36,031 bases of DNA from Desulfobulbaceae bacterium (GTDB lineage: Bacteria > Desulfobacterota > Desulfobulbia > Desulfobulbales > BM004): assembly GCA_002868955.1 (NCBI GenBank), contig PKTW01000044.1:1-36031 (forward strand). Direction: 5' to 3'. Below are positions 24,961 to 35,300 of the stretch, in pieces. The notes under the pieces are model-generated. The model had not been told where the DNA came from and ran no database searches. It saw nothing but the letters and a program-made list of their open reading frames with translations. The number at the start of each line of letters is the position of its first letter. The stretch's first letter is position 1. The position numbers and the translations under genes were made by a program.

Positions 24961-26142
24961 ATGGCTGTTTCAAAAAAAATGAATGAGTTTGCCAAGAGTG
25001 CTTCATGGATTCGTAAAATGTTTGAAGAGGGTGCCAGACTGAAGGCTGAATTTGGGGCTGAAAACATCTTTGACTTCAGCCTCGGAAACCCGGATCTGCC
25101 CCCGCCCCCGGAATTTCAGAAAACACTGTTGCAGCTGGCTGAAAAAGATATCCCCGGCTCCCATGCCTATATGCCCAACGGCGGTTATCCCTTTGTCCGG
25201 GAGGCGGTGGCGGCACGTATTTCAAGAGAACAGGGAGTGGGGCTTACTGCCAATGAAATGCTGATGACCTGTGGCGCAGCCGGCGGGCTTAATGTAACCC
25301 TGAAAGCCCTGCTTGACCCGGGAGACGAGGTCATTATCCTGGCGCCGTTTTTTGTGGAGTATAAATTTTATATCGACAATCACGGGGGAGTCAGCAGGGT
25401 TGTCAGCACTGACGACAATTTTGATTTAAATTTCAAGGCAATTGCGGCAGCACTCAATGAAAAGACGAAGGCAATAATCATCAACAGTCCCAACAACCCG
25501 TCAGGACAGATCTACTCGAAAGAGTCCCTGGCGGAATTGGGCAGAGCCCTGGCTGCGGCCTCCCAGAAATTTTCAAGTACAATTTTTCTTATCGCTGATG
25601 AACCTTACAGGAAGATAGTGTTTGATAACAATGAAGTGCCGAGTATCATGCAGGCCTATGAGAACAGCATAGTGGTGTCCTCCTATTCAAAGGACCTGTC
25701 GCTGCCCGGTGAAAGAATCGGCTATATAGCACTTCATCCCCAAATTGCGGAAAAAGCGCCTCTGATAGAGGCATTGACCCTGGCAAACCGCATTTTGGGT
25801 TTTGTTAATGCCCCGGCTCTTATGCAGCGGGTTGTGGCTGAGTTGCAGGGCGCATCGGTTGACAACACTATTTATACAAGGCGGCGGAAAAAATTTTGCA
25901 AAATTCTTGCAGCCGCAGGCTACGAATTTATGCCGCCCAAGGGTGCCTTCTATATCTTTCCGAAATCCCCCATAGCTGATGATGCAGAGTTTGTCGGTAA
26001 GCTGCAGGAACAGAAGATCCTCGCCGTGCCCGGCAGGGGCTTCGGGGCCCCTGGATACTTCAGGCTGGCGTTTTGCGTTGATGATGCTGTAATAGAACGA
26101 TCGGCAGGAGCTTTTCAGAAGGCCATGGCAAGTGCCAAGTAA
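24961..26142 (+). CDS. PLP-dependent aminotransferase, class I/II
   Basis: This 393-residue fold-type I aminotransferase is of the aspartate aminotransferase group. Seen are FSLGNPDLPPP near residue 40, the cofactor segment TCGAAGGLNVTLKALLDPGDEVI, NSPNNPSGQIYS near 180, IADEPYRKIVF and the PLP-binding K244 in SYSKDLSLPGERIGY. FRLAFCVDD near the end provides the substrate carboxylate arginine. GGAGGG is placed 5 nt before the ATG. The substrate cannot be assigned: aspartate, aromatic or alanine types share these motifs. It is the last gene of the plus-strand run from ispH and is convergent with glmM. Confidence 0.9.
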   Translation: MAVSKKMNEFAKSASWIRKMFEEGARLKAEFGAENIFDFSLGNPDLPPPPEFQKTLLQLAEKDIPGSHAYMPNGGYPFVREAVAARISREQGVGLTANEMLMTCGAAGGLNVTLKALLDPGDEVIILAPFFVEYKFYIDNHGGVSRVVSTDDNFDLNFKAIAAALNEKTKAIIINSPNNPSGQIYSKESLAELGRALAAASQKFSSTIFLIADEPYRKIVFDNNEVPSIMQAYENSIVVSSYSKDLSLPGERIGYIALHPQIAEKAPLIEALTLANRILGFVNAPALMQRVVAELQGASVDNTIYTRRRKKFCKILAAAGYEFMPPKGAFYIFPKSPIADDAEFVGKLQEQKILAVPGRGFGAPGYFRLAFCVDDAVIERSAGAFQKAMASAK

Positions 26143-26201
26143 GGATGCGGCATCGTTTTCTTATCGTGAGTTTCGCATACGAGAGTAAAGCGCACATCAA
26201 T

Positions 26202-26247
26202 TTTTCTGCAGAATCGGCAACCGCAAGATATGAATTTCCGGGTTAGC
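26202..26247. repeat. Partial copy of the degenerate intergenic repeat family
   Basis: The 13-mer TTTTCTGCAGAAT at 26202-26214 is identical to 9672-9684. It is followed by CGGCAAC..CAA....TGAATT..CGGG at 26215-26242, which matches the reverse complement of the 6017-6050 unit at about 22 of 33 positions. The copy runs into the stop codon of glmM (26243-26245) and lies in the convergent gap between the aminotransferase and glmM genes. Confidence 0.45.
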
Positions 26248-27607
26248 GGCCTGCCAGTTTACTGATAAAATCGCAGAGTTCACAGGCCATGGTATCAATC
26301 AAATTTTCATCTTCACCTTCGACCATGACCCTGATAACCGGTTCAGTTCCAGATGGGCGCACCAGAATGCGCCCCGTACTGCCGAGACTTTTTTCCATGC
26401 TGGCAATTTTTTCTGAAAATCCTGTAATTTTCTCCACGGCGATCCTTTTTTCAGTGCGGACATTTTTCAGCACCTGGGGAAAGGGTTCCATTATCTGCGT
26501 CATCTCCGAGAGGGACCGTTCATTTTTCTTCATGGCGATAAGGAGTTGCAGGGCCCCCAGTATACCGTCGCCTGTTGTATTGTGCTTGAGAAAGATGAGA
26601 TGTCCTGACTGCTCTCCCCCGAAATTGTATGCATTGCGCCGCATTTCTTCAACGACATAACGATCACCGACCTGGGTCCGGATAAGTTTTCCCCCCATGC
26701 GCTGCATGGCATGTTCCAACCCAAGGTTGCTCATAACGGTTGCCACCAATGTATTTTTAGCAAGTTTTTGGCGCTGGAGCATTTCTTCTGCGCAAATAGC
26801 CATTATCTGGTCGCCATCAACAATTTTACCTTTCTCGTCAGATACGATGAGTCGATCGCCATCACCATCAAGTGCGATACCAAGATCAGCACCTTCCTTG
26901 CGGACCAGGTCTGCCATGATACCAGGATAGAGAGCTCCGCATTCCTGATTTATGTTTTTGCCGTCGGGTTTCACCCCGATGCTGGTAACCTTGGCGCCAA
27001 GTTCTTCGAAAACATGCGGTGCCACGCCATAGGTGGCGCCATGGGCACAGTCAAGCACAATACGGATACCGTCCAGGGCGTAGCGTTTCGGAAAGGTATT
27101 TTTCAGGAAAACTATATAGCGGCCCTTGGCATCATCAATACGGGCAGCCTTGCCGACCTCTTCTGCCACGGGCCTTAACGAGTCAATTTTTTTTGAAAAT
27201 ATGAGATCCTCAATAATGGCCTCTTCTGCATCCGGCAGCTTAAAACCGTACTTGGAAAAGATCTTGATACCATTATCCTGAAAGGGGTTATGGGAAGCTG
27301 AAATAACAACACCAGCATCAGCACGCATGCTGGTAGTGATAAAGGCAATGCCGGGAGTCGGCAGAGGACCGACCAGGAGCACATTTACCCCCATGGAACA
27401 GATACCTGAGGCCAGGGCGTTCTCGATCATGTAGCCTGAGAGCCGGGTGTCCTTGCCGATAACTATACGCGGATTGTGCTCCTTGTCCGGCATCTGCTTC
27501 TTGACCAGAAAGGCGATTGCCCTGCCGAGCTGCATGGATATTTCGGTGGTCATGGGATAAGTATTGGCAACCCCCCGGACCCCGTCTGTCCCAAAAAGTT
27601 TTCTCAT
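26243..27607 (-). CDS. glmM: Phosphoglucosamine mutase GlmM
   Basis: GlmM converts glucosamine-6-phosphate to glucosamine-1-phosphate for UDP-GlcNAc synthesis. The 454-residue protein starts [12 protein letters not shown], the family hallmark. The phosphoserine is S105 in [16 protein letters not shown], the metal site is [14 protein letters not shown], the sugar-binding [11 protein letters not shown] follows, and [16 protein letters not shown] lies near the end. Its ATG overlaps the cdaR stop (ATGA), so translation is coupled. In Firmicutes, GlmM binds CdaA and inhibits c-di-AMP synthesis; the same gene order here suggests a similar tie, but that is inference. Confidence 0.97.
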   Translation of the reverse strand: MRKLFGTDGVRGVANTYPMTTEISMQLGRAIAFLVKKQMPDKEHNPRIVIGKDTRLSGYMIENALASGICSMGVNVLLVGPLPTPGIAFITTSMRADAGVVISASHNPFQDNGIKIFSKYGFKLPDAEEAIIEDLIFSKKIDSLRPVAEEVGKAARIDDAKGRYIVFLKNTFPKRYALDGIRIVLDCAHGATYGVAPHVFEELGAKVTSIGVKPDGKNINQECGALYPGIMADLVRKEGADLGIALDGDGDRLIVSDEKGKIVDGDQIMAICAEEMLQRQKLAKNTLVATVMSNLGLEHAMQRMGGKLIRTQVGDRYVVEEMRRNAYNFGGEQSGHLIFLKHNTTGDGILGALQLLIAMKKNERSLSEMTQIMEPFPQVLKNVRTEKRIAVEKITGFSEKIASMEKSLGSTGRILVRPSGTEPVIRVMVEGEDENLIDTMACELCDFISKLAGR

Positions 27608-28593
27608 GGCTTGACCTTTAGCGGCCTGGTTTGGCTGATTTTCAGGGTAACTGTTGCCGGTTTTATTGCAATAATTTTTACTTTTGGAGAGGTCTCGACG
27701 AGAACTTTCAGTTCATTGCTCCCGGCCTGCAGTGTTTCAGGTGAAATTTTGGCGTGGAAAAGGCCCTTGATATCATTTGTTGCCTGGGCCATTTTTAGAG
27801 GAATTTCAGCAGTTATGCTAACCGTTGGTGGAAGTAGCTGGAAAATTTTTCCTGCTTGTTGGTTCGCACTACTTTCAATTTCTACAGGGATGTCAGCAAA
27901 TTCGATTTCCTGGTTCAATTCAACAATGTTTAAGCGGACTGCAACCACCGGCTCACCAATAAGGTCAGCAATTGCAGGTTTTAAGGCAAGAGGAGCCTGT
28001 TTAACTGCAGATTCGTTCAGGCCATTAATGTCAATGGGGCTGGTATGAAGATCTTGTTCTGCTCCCAGTATGGATTGCGGCCCGCTGATTTCAATGGTTG
28101 GAGGATCCGCTGTAACCGCCTCCAGCTTGTAATTGCTATGAACCTCTCCGACAAGTATGGGCTTGATCAACAGTTTTTTTTGTATCAGACGATCAAGCAG
28201 AAGGGTAATGGTCGGCGGCTGCACACGCAGGATGCTTAAGCCACGGGGAAGTGAAATGGAGTCAAGGTTATTCTGGATAACAACTGTACCGGGTGAGGCC
28301 TTTGAAAGATCGATAGTTCTGCTGATATGCTGCGAGGTCATGCCGCGGATGAGACTGCGTTGCCCGCTAATTGTCACTTCCAGCTGCTTTTTGAACTGGT
28401 TCGAAATAACAAGATCTCGCGGCAGGTTGACAATTTCGACAGGGATGGTGACGTTCATATCCACTTTGTCCTCCCCAACCACGAAATACCAAAGAAACAG
28501 GGCAAAGAACAGGGAGACCAGTTTCAGCACCCAGTTTTTCGGCCTCCGGAAAGAAGTGACGTTATCTATTATTTGGCGAACCAGTTTTTCCAT
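27604..28593 (-). CDS. cdaR: CdaR-like YbbR-domain protein
   Basis: CdaR is the membrane-anchored regulator of the diadenylate cyclase CdaA. The 329-residue protein has an N-terminal transmembrane helix (about 20-40, [21 protein letters not shown]), then extracytoplasmic beta-rich YbbR repeats with the recurrent pattern VTVSG / IEISGP / VSITAEIP. Its start overlaps the end of cdaA by 25 nt, and its stop overlaps the glmM start by 4 nt, a tight cdaA-cdaR-glmM operon. How CdaR senses the envelope is unresolved in any species. The symbol rests on the operon position and YbbR domains. Confidence 0.88.
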   Translation of the reverse strand: MEKLVRQIIDNVTSFRRPKNWVLKLVSLFFALFLWYFVVGEDKVDMNVTIPVEIVNLPRDLVISNQFKKQLEVTISGQRSLIRGMTSQHISRTIDLSKASPGTVVIQNNLDSISLPRGLSILRVQPPTITLLLDRLIQKKLLIKPILVGEVHSNYKLEAVTADPPTIEISGPQSILGAEQDLHTSPIDINGLNESAVKQAPLALKPAIADLIGEPVVAVRLNIVELNQEIEFADIPVEIESSANQQAGKIFQLLPPTVSITAEIPLKMAQATNDIKGLFHAKISPETLQAGSNELKVLVETSPKVKIIAIKPATVTLKISQTRPLKVKP

Positions 28594-29360
28594 AAGTGCG
28601 GCTGGTAATCCTTCGGTATAAAAATTTCTTCAAGTTTATTTAATAAAACCGTCTCATCAGAAACAGTGGTAATGGAGCCATGCTGGACAAGAGAGAGTTC
28701 CTGGGTCTCTTCGGAAATAACCACGATGACGGCATCAGTTTCCTCTGAAAGGCCTATGGCGGCACGATGCCTTGTGCCGTAGCGCTTGTTTATATATGGA
28801 TTCTTGGTCAACGGCAGGAGGCAGCCTGCAGTCTGAATGCGGTTGTTGTGGATAATGACACCACCATCATGCAGGGGTGATGACGGAAGAAAGAGGCTTA
28901 CCAGCAACTCAGTCGTAAGATTGGCGTCCAGCTTGTGACCGGATTCAATATAATCCCGCAAACCGGTTTCTCGTTCAATGACAATGAGGCCGCCGATTCT
29001 CCGCCTGGAAAGGTAGCGCGCACTTGCCACTACAACCCGAATGGTGTTTTGCAGTGCATCGTCATAGGTTTTGGAGAACGGTGTTTTGCCGACCTGGGTG
29101 AGAGCCCGCCTGATATCCCCTTGAAAAACGATTATTATGATGAGAAAAATGGAACTAAGCAGGGCCCGGAGCAGCCAGTAAAGGGTAAGCAGTTCAAGCT
29201 CCCTGGCGCCGAAATAAATGACGAAGAGAACAGCGATACCGATCAGCATCTGTACGGCCCTTGTTCCCCTGATGAGAAGTATGGTGCGGTAGATGATGAA
29301 AGATACCAGCAGAATATCAACTATATCCTGCCAGCGTATAAATTGTATTACATCTCCCAT
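28569..29360 (-). CDS. cdaA: Diadenylate cyclase CdaA (c-di-AMP synthase)
   Basis: CdaA makes c-di-AMP from two ATP at the inner membrane. The 263-residue protein has three membrane helices (about 12-30, 36-52, 58-80) and a DisA_N cyclase domain. The active-site motifs are HDGGVII (D165) and GTRHR (R197-R199). The first motif usually reads DGA; here Ala is Gly, a mild change beside the catalytic Asp. The protein ends in a short tail ([14 protein letters not shown]). It heads the operon and diverges from the nitroreductase gene across 310 bp. No Shine-Dalgarno is obvious before the ATG. No c-di-AMP riboswitch (ydaO type) is recognisable in the window. Confidence 0.94.
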   Translation of the reverse strand: MGDVIQFIRWQDIVDILLVSFIIYRTILLIRGTRAVQMLIGIAVLFVIYFGARELELLTLYWLLRALLSSIFLIIIIVFQGDIRRALTQVGKTPFSKTYDDALQNTIRVVVASARYLSRRRIGGLIVIERETGLRDYIESGHKLDANLTTELLVSLFLPSSPLHDGGVIIHNNRIQTAGCLLPLTKNPYINKRYGTRHRAAIGLSEETDAVIVVISEETQELSLVQHGSITTVSDETVLLNKLEEIFIPKDYQPHLWKNWFAK

Positions 29361-29670
29361 AAGAGTTTTACTGAATTGTTACAGCATTGCCCGCAGGTTT
29401 TAGAGAAAGAATTTCACAAAGCTGACTTAATACTTCAGAGATAAAACAGCTATCAATACTAATTAAAACAACTTATTAGGAAATTTTACAAGAGAAGAAA
29501 AAAAAAAATAAAAAATAATGGTAAAAATTCTCCTTCGGTACTTTTGTTTCATAGAATGCACTGTGTTAGGATACCTGCCCCAATAATATTTAATTTTTGG
29601 AGCTGGTGAGTAATAAATTGCACATAAGTTATGTCGCTTGTTTGCCGGAAATTGATGAGGAGGAATAACT
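29361..29670. other. 310-bp divergent intergenic region between cdaA and the nitroreductase gene
   Basis: The left part is AT-rich, with an A-tract (29488-29516, nearly pure A on the plus strand) that would be curved DNA or a T-run on the minus strand. A weak promoter candidate for the plus direction lies at 29544-29572. I see no hairpin of terminator type, no riboswitch and no coding frame. Confidence 0.6.
29544..29572 (+). promoter_or_regulatory. Candidate promoter for the nitroreductase gene
   Basis: TTGTTT (29544-29549) and TAGGAT (29567-29572) are 17 bp apart. Each matches only part of the sigma-70 consensus, so this is a weak call. It lies about 100 bp ahead of the ATG. Confidence 0.3.
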
Positions 29671-30246
29671 ATGCTCTATGATTTGATCAGCAAAACCAGG
29701 AGTTTCAGGCGTTTTGTTGAAGATGAACCCATAGCTATGGAGACCCTGCGATATCTCGTTGATCTGGCACGCCTGGGAGGATCTGCCAGAAATCTGCAGC
29801 CGTTAAAATATGTTCTCGTAAATACCCCTGCGCTTAAGGCAAAAATATTTCCGCATCTTGGCTGGGCCGGTTATTTAAAAGAATGGACAGGACCGCAAGA
29901 AGGGGAAAGGCCTGCAGCGTATATAGTCTGTCTCCTTGACACCCGCTTGAGCAAAGAGGCTGACTGTGATCTTGGCATTGCAACCCAGAATTTGTTGCTC
30001 GGCGCTGCTGAAAAGGGGCTGGGAGGCTGCCGCATCGCCTCGCTTGCGCCCGGGTTGCGTGATGTGTTTGATCTCGATGACCATCTGCAGGTTCTCCAGG
30101 TTATAGCATTGGGTAGGCCTGCTGAAACTGTCTTTCTCAACGAACAGGGACCAGGTGAGGATATCAAGTACTGGCGTGACACGGACCAGATACACCACGT
30201 ACCCAAGCGACCTTTGCAGGAAATTATCGCAGGTGAACACGATTAA
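29671..30246 (+). CDS. Nitroreductase-family flavoprotein
   Basis: This 191-residue FMN-binding protein is of the nitroreductase superfamily. RSFRRFVEDEPI near residue 11 supplies the phosphate-binding arginines, GGSARNLQPLKYVLV near 36 is the flavin loop, and GIATQNLLLGAAEKGLGGCRIAS near 102 is the conserved core. It is short for the family and lacks the long insertion of classic NfsB, like many uncharacterised anaerobe members. The electron donor and substrate are unknown. A very strong Shine-Dalgarno (GAGGAGGAATAACT) precedes the ATG. It stands alone, divergent from cdaA and convergent with recD. Confidence 0.9.
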   Translation: MLYDLISKTRSFRRFVEDEPIAMETLRYLVDLARLGGSARNLQPLKYVLVNTPALKAKIFPHLGWAGYLKEWTGPQEGERPAAYIVCLLDTRLSKEADCDLGIATQNLLLGAAEKGLGGCRIASLAPGLRDVFDLDDHLQVLQVIALGRPAETVFLNEQGPGEDIKYWRDTDQIHHVPKRPLQEIIAGEHD

Positions 30247-30256
30247 CCCGCGTGTT

Positions 30257-30276
30257 CCCCGCACTATGCAGCGGGG
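30257..30276 (+). terminator. Hairpin after the nitroreductase gene (possible terminator)
   Basis: CCCCGC (30257-30262) pairs with GCGGGG (30271-30276) around an 8-nt loop, 11 bp after the stop. No T-run follows, so an intrinsic terminator is only a possibility. A second small inverted repeat, gggtcagtaccc, lies directly after it. Confidence 0.3.
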
Positions 30277-30407
30277 TCAGTACCCATAACAACAGGGCAT
30301 AAATGAGCGAATTTGGTTAATAGTGTTCCTTCGTCAGGATATTCCTGGCAGGTCAGGTTGTGCGGGCGCAAGTGGCTGCAGGAAAGCTTCAACGTGCTGC
30401 ATAACTA

Positions 30408-32309
30408 TTACATCTCTTCTCCCCAGAGAGCTTCTGCCAACCCCGATGTTCTTTTTATCCGGCGTTTCACACCAGAGACAAATATTGACTTTCTGCCCCA
30501 GATCTCCACCTTTTCTCTGCCTCTGGTTATGGCGGTGTAAAGCAGTTCCCTTGTCAGGAGCGGGGAGTCCCGGTCCGGCAGGATGAGCAGCACCCGGTTA
30601 AATTCAGACCCCTGACTCTTGTGCACGGTCAGGGCAAAAACTGTTTCATGGCCAGGGAGCAGGGCTGGGGCCAGACCACGCAGGATTCCATCTTCTCCTT
30701 TGAAAAAAGCACGCACTGACTGCAGATTTTCCGGGTCCGGCAGGATGAGGCCGACATCCCCATTGAATAACTGCAGGTTGTAGTCATTCTCAGTCACCAT
30801 TATCGGGCGGTATGGCAAGAAGGTTTTCATTCCTTCAAATTGGGCCGCAGTATCTCCACTCATATCATTAAGGACCTGGGGCACTAGGTGCTGCTCCAAA
30901 AGGGTATTGACTCTTTCCATGCCGAAAGGTCCGCTGCGCAGGGCGCAGAGTATGCGGAATCTGTCCAGATGATTGAAGCAGGAGTCAGGTTGCAAATTTT
31001 GCTGCAGGGAGGCGAATTGGGAAACGTTTGGCGAGCCTTGCAGTTTTTTACCAAGTTCTGCCGGGGCTGGAATTTCTGACCAGGCTATTGAGCCATCCTC
31101 AGCTTTCAGGAGAATGTCAAGAGCCCCATCTCCATCTCCTTCCCTGACAGCCAGGCTGAGCTTGGCAATTCCACTTTCAGGGCTGAACCTGTAATTTTGT
31201 ACAAGTTCAACAAACGAGTCCTGCAGCGATGCTGAAACGGTTTTTGTCCCGGAAAGAGCCGAAGGTGCAATGGAAAAGCCGCTAAGTTCTGCAATGAGCC
31301 CACAGAATTCTTTGGAAAAACCCGACATTGTTTCTGAGTGACAAATATCACCGAGGACAGAGCCTGGCTGTACAGAGGCCAACTGATGCCGGTCGCCCAG
31401 GAGTATTAGCCGGGCTGTAACAGGCACTGCCTGCATGAGTTTCGCCAGCAACGGCAGGTCAATCATGGAAGCCTCATCTATGACAATAATATCCGCAGCA
31501 AGAGGATTTTCTGCATTGTGCCGGAAATATGGGGAGTTGGTAACGTAACCGAGCATCCGGTGCAAGGTGGCGGCCTGCAGAGGGGCTGAGCCGCTTTGCA
31601 GTAAACCGGCAGCATTAATTGCCTGCTGCAGCCGGGAGGCAGCCTTTCCTGTAGGAGCTCCCAGCAGAATGCGCAATTGTCTGGTGTCGTTATACTGGCC
31701 CATTAAAAGCGCAAGGATCTTGGCTACAGTGGTGGTCTTTCCTGTTCCCGGGCCACCGCTGATGACGCTGAATGACCTGGTGGCAGAAGCAATGGCCGCA
31801 ACCTGCTGCCAGTCAACCCCTTCAGCGGGTTGTGTTTGAAAAAGTTCTTTCAGATCTTTGCGAAGTTTGTGTAAATTGAGGCCTTCAATACATGGAATGG
31901 CTCTTTCTCGTATAAAGCGTAAAATGGCCTTTTCGTATTGCCAGTATCGGCGCAGGTAGAGCCTGTTGCTTTTGTCAAGAACAAGAGGCGTGTCACCCTC
32001 ATCTTGACCAACAACCCCGCTCTGTATAAGGAGTTCGGCCCAGTCAGGGAGGCGCGGGCAGATATATGCATCCCGGCCTGTTTCCCGTGAGCTCAGGAGC
32101 ATGGGTTTCCCGGCATACTCTGCCAGGTCTAAACAGATATTGCCTGCACCTGTGTTGCGGCTGACCAGAGCTGCAGCCAGAGCGGCATAAAAGCTATGGT
32201 TTTTTGCCAGTCTTCCCATGAACATGGCAAAGTGTCTATCCAGGGATGAAAAAAGCTCCGGGTCGGAAATAACAGACTGGAGTTCTTCTAATGTCGGTGC
32301 AGTAAGCAT
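30408..32309 (-). CDS. recD: Exodeoxyribonuclease V alpha subunit RecD
   Basis: RecD is the 5'-3' helicase of RecBCD, which processes double-strand breaks and degrades foreign linear DNA. The 633-residue protein has Walker A GGPGTGKTTT at 185-194, IVIDEASMIDLPLL (Walker B), GDRHQLASVQPGSVLGD, then the C-terminal ALTVHKSQGSEFNRVLL and LLYTAITRGREKVEIWG motifs of superfamily 1 helicases. The length is typical of the RecB-partner RecD rather than the longer RecD2. The start follows the recB stop by 29 bp. A recC gene is not in the window and should lie beyond the right edge if the order is recC-recB-recD. Confidence 0.93.
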   Translation of the reverse strand: MLTAPTLEELQSVISDPELFSSLDRHFAMFMGRLAKNHSFYAALAAALVSRNTGAGNICLDLAEYAGKPMLLSSRETGRDAYICPRLPDWAELLIQSGVVGQDEGDTPLVLDKSNRLYLRRYWQYEKAILRFIRERAIPCIEGLNLHKLRKDLKELFQTQPAEGVDWQQVAAIASATRSFSVISGGPGTGKTTTVAKILALLMGQYNDTRQLRILLGAPTGKAASRLQQAINAAGLLQSGSAPLQAATLHRMLGYVTNSPYFRHNAENPLAADIIVIDEASMIDLPLLAKLMQAVPVTARLILLGDRHQLASVQPGSVLGDICHSETMSGFSKEFCGLIAELSGFSIAPSALSGTKTVSASLQDSFVELVQNYRFSPESGIAKLSLAVREGDGDGALDILLKAEDGSIAWSEIPAPAELGKKLQGSPNVSQFASLQQNLQPDSCFNHLDRFRILCALRSGPFGMERVNTLLEQHLVPQVLNDMSGDTAAQFEGMKTFLPYRPIMVTENDYNLQLFNGDVGLILPDPENLQSVRAFFKGEDGILRGLAPALLPGHETVFALTVHKSQGSEFNRVLLILPDRDSPLLTRELLYTAITRGREKVEIWGRKSIFVSGVKRRIKRTSGLAEALWGEEM

Positions 32310-32338
32310 AAATTGTAAACCTGCAGTTTTTTGCGGTT

Positions 32339-35300
32339 TCAGGTTGTTTCCCCGGCGAGAAATTTTGCGTGCAGGGTCTTAATTGTTGAGAGATCCGGCA
32401 GATCATGGAAGATGCCGTAATCTGGGCCAAGGTTTTGTTTTATACCTCGTAAAAATACATAAAAAACCCCGCCGAAATGGGATTCATACCGGTAACCGGG
32501 TAATCGTTTTTGTAGATAAAGGTGCAGGGCCAGACAGTAGATGTGATATTGTAGAAAGTAAAAGCCGGAAAGCATTGATTCGGCTAATTTATCCTGGCGG
32601 TAGTTTGCAATGCTGAAGCCCAGGAAATTGGATTTCCAATCTACAAGATAGAATTTGTTTTCAAATTCGAAGACCAGGTCGATAAATCCCCGCATATAGC
32701 CTCTGGCAGGAGCAAATCTGAGCCTGTCAAGTTGCCGGCCCAGGCCTGCTGCTCCTTCAACATAGGTTCCATGTAGTTCTTGTCTGCAGAAAATGCGCTT
32801 AATTGCATCAGGGGTGAGCCGGGAATGGGGAAAGTAAAATTCCAGCTCATGCAGACAGGCTGCACGGGGTACGTTGGACAGTTTCAGGTCGGGAAAATCA
32901 TTATGCAGCAGAACATTGCCCAGGTTTTCAAGCAGTTGGGCAATGACCGGATACCAGCTTGCTTCATAGCCAAAGTACCGCAGTTTTTCATAAATGACAG
33001 ACTCTTGCACCGGGTGCTCATTGCTGAAATCAGCCTGCTCCAGAAGTTCATGCAGAAATATTCCCGGCCGTGCTCCATGCGGAAAGGAGAAAATGTCAAA
33101 GGCCTTGTTTTTTCCCTCGGGCTGCGCAGTTGAAATGGGGAGGCCCGCATGTATCTCATCCCGATCTAAAACTTTATCCTGGAGCGCTTGGCTGCCTTCT
33201 GTGACGATTGATCTGCTGGCAGTCAGGGAGGAAAAACTGCTTATTCTCCAATCAGAAGCAATGACACCAGTAAATTTCCGATATCGAAGCTGAATGGCTT
33301 GTTCCGCTTTACGCTGTAAGCATATTTTCAGTAATTCTTCAGCGCCCGATATCCTTATGGTACCTTGTGATGCAGCGGCCAGGTCTTGCAGGTCAGTAAG
33401 AATTTCATGATCTGACAACTCCAGGAACCTGGCGGCAACTTTTTGCATAAGGGTGTTTTCAGTTTCGACCGCAGGAGCTGAGGCTGTATTTTCAACTGGA
33501 CCTTGATGCAGGAGATAGGCAGGCGCAGATGTTTCAGCACCATTGAATGGCCCCCAGAAAAGATAACAGCGATGCACAGCCCTGGTGAGGGCAACATAGA
33601 GCAGCCTGAGATTCTCTGCCATTTCCTCCTGCCGGGCTCTCTGCAGATGTTTTTCCAGTTCGGGCGATCCTGCGTCAAAGACCAGCGCAGTTTTTTTCCC
33701 AGCGTCCTGCAGGTGGAAAAGACACCCTCTCTTTGTCTCAGATCTTAAGCCTTCCCAGGTAAAGGGACAGAAGACAACTGGGAATTCTAAGCCCTTTGCC
33801 TTATGAATGGTCACTATTCTTACCCGGTCTTCGTCACTTTCGAGGCGCAGCTGGTGTTCAATGTTTTGTCCCTGGTGACTCGCGAGCCGTTCATGCAGAA
33901 ATCCTATAAGGCCTGTCATATTCAGACCCTTGTTGGCAGTCTCCTGCTGGAGAATTTCAGCCAGGTGTAAAATATTAGTCAGGCTGCGCTCCCCGTTTTC
34001 GGAAGCAAGCAGTCTTTGTCGCACCCGGTTTTCCCGTATAAGAGCCCAAAACATCTGGATAAAACCATAACGGGTCCATAAGGTATTGTATGTTCTGAAT
34101 TTTGTCAGCCACCCTTCGATAATTCCCTCACTTTCCGGGCAGTTTACCTGAAGCTGGTTGATAACATTTGCCTGTAGGCCGATGAAACGTGTGAGGAGAC
34201 CTGATTTTACCCTACGGATATTGTTGGGTACTGCAATTGCGTTCAAGAGCAGCGATAATTCCTGTGCTTCTTCTGAGGCAAACAAGTCGTCGCCGCTGTG
34301 CAGCACGCTGGGGACATACAATTCGGTCAAGGCCTGCTGCATTTTCCTGGCCTCATCATTTTTGCGGACCAGGATAGCTATATCCCCGGGTAAAAGTTTT
34401 CTGCCGTTTATACGTATCCTGTTTTCAGAAGCGAGATTGAGGAGCCTGCAGACTTCTGCAGCCACCTGGGATATGATACGGCTGCGGGCTGCGGTTTTGG
34501 TTATTCGTGGATTTTTGCGCGGAGAAGCTGGAATTTCCCCCCCTGGTTCTGCTATTCGACCAAGATACCAGAGAATGAACGGTTCCCGCTGTTTTCCATC
34601 TATGGTGAGGTATTCAGGATTCTTTTTGGGCGCAGCATTTACCGGTTGAAATGATATTGCCTCAAAGATAAAAGGTTTTTGGGCTCTGCAGAATATTGCA
34701 TTGACTGCTTTTATAAGCTTCGGAGTTGAACGGTGGTTGACACCCAGGGTGTGATGGGCAAGGGGTGAGTCGGCAGCGGCATCCATATATGTAAATACAT
34801 CTGCACCGCGAAAGCTGTAAATTGCCTGCTTGGGGTCGCCAATCAGAAAAAGCAGGGAACGTTCGGTGTAAAGTGATTTGAATATCTCAAACTGCAGGGG
34901 ATCGGTATCCTGGAATTCGTCGATGAGAACGGCAGGGTATTTCCGGGCTACAGTGCGCGCAAAAGCTGATCCGCCCGGGCCCGACAGAGCTTTATGAAGT
35001 TTTTGCAGCAGGTCGTCAAATGAAAAAACATTGTCCCGTGCCTTGCGCAGGGCTAATTCATCCCTGAATGAGTCGAGCAGTCTTTTTTTCAGAGCTAGCA
35101 GGCACCGGTCATATTGGGTGAGCAGGTTATTTCTGACCAGCACAAGATTTTCGCAGAGTTGATAAAATGGCAGGATATTCGGGGTTTTTTTCGCTTTTGT
35201 TCCAGAAGTTATTCTGCTGCCGGTAAGTAGAACAAACCTGTCGAAAAGACGAGGAGATGGAAGGCAGGCTGCTGCCATATCATCCATATAATTAATAATG

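Noticed and set aside
29361-29670. ydaO-type c-di-AMP riboswitch ahead of cdaA
   Set aside because: The gap is AT-rich with no structured GC-containing stems of the expected kind, and such riboswitches control uptake and wall genes rather than cdaA.
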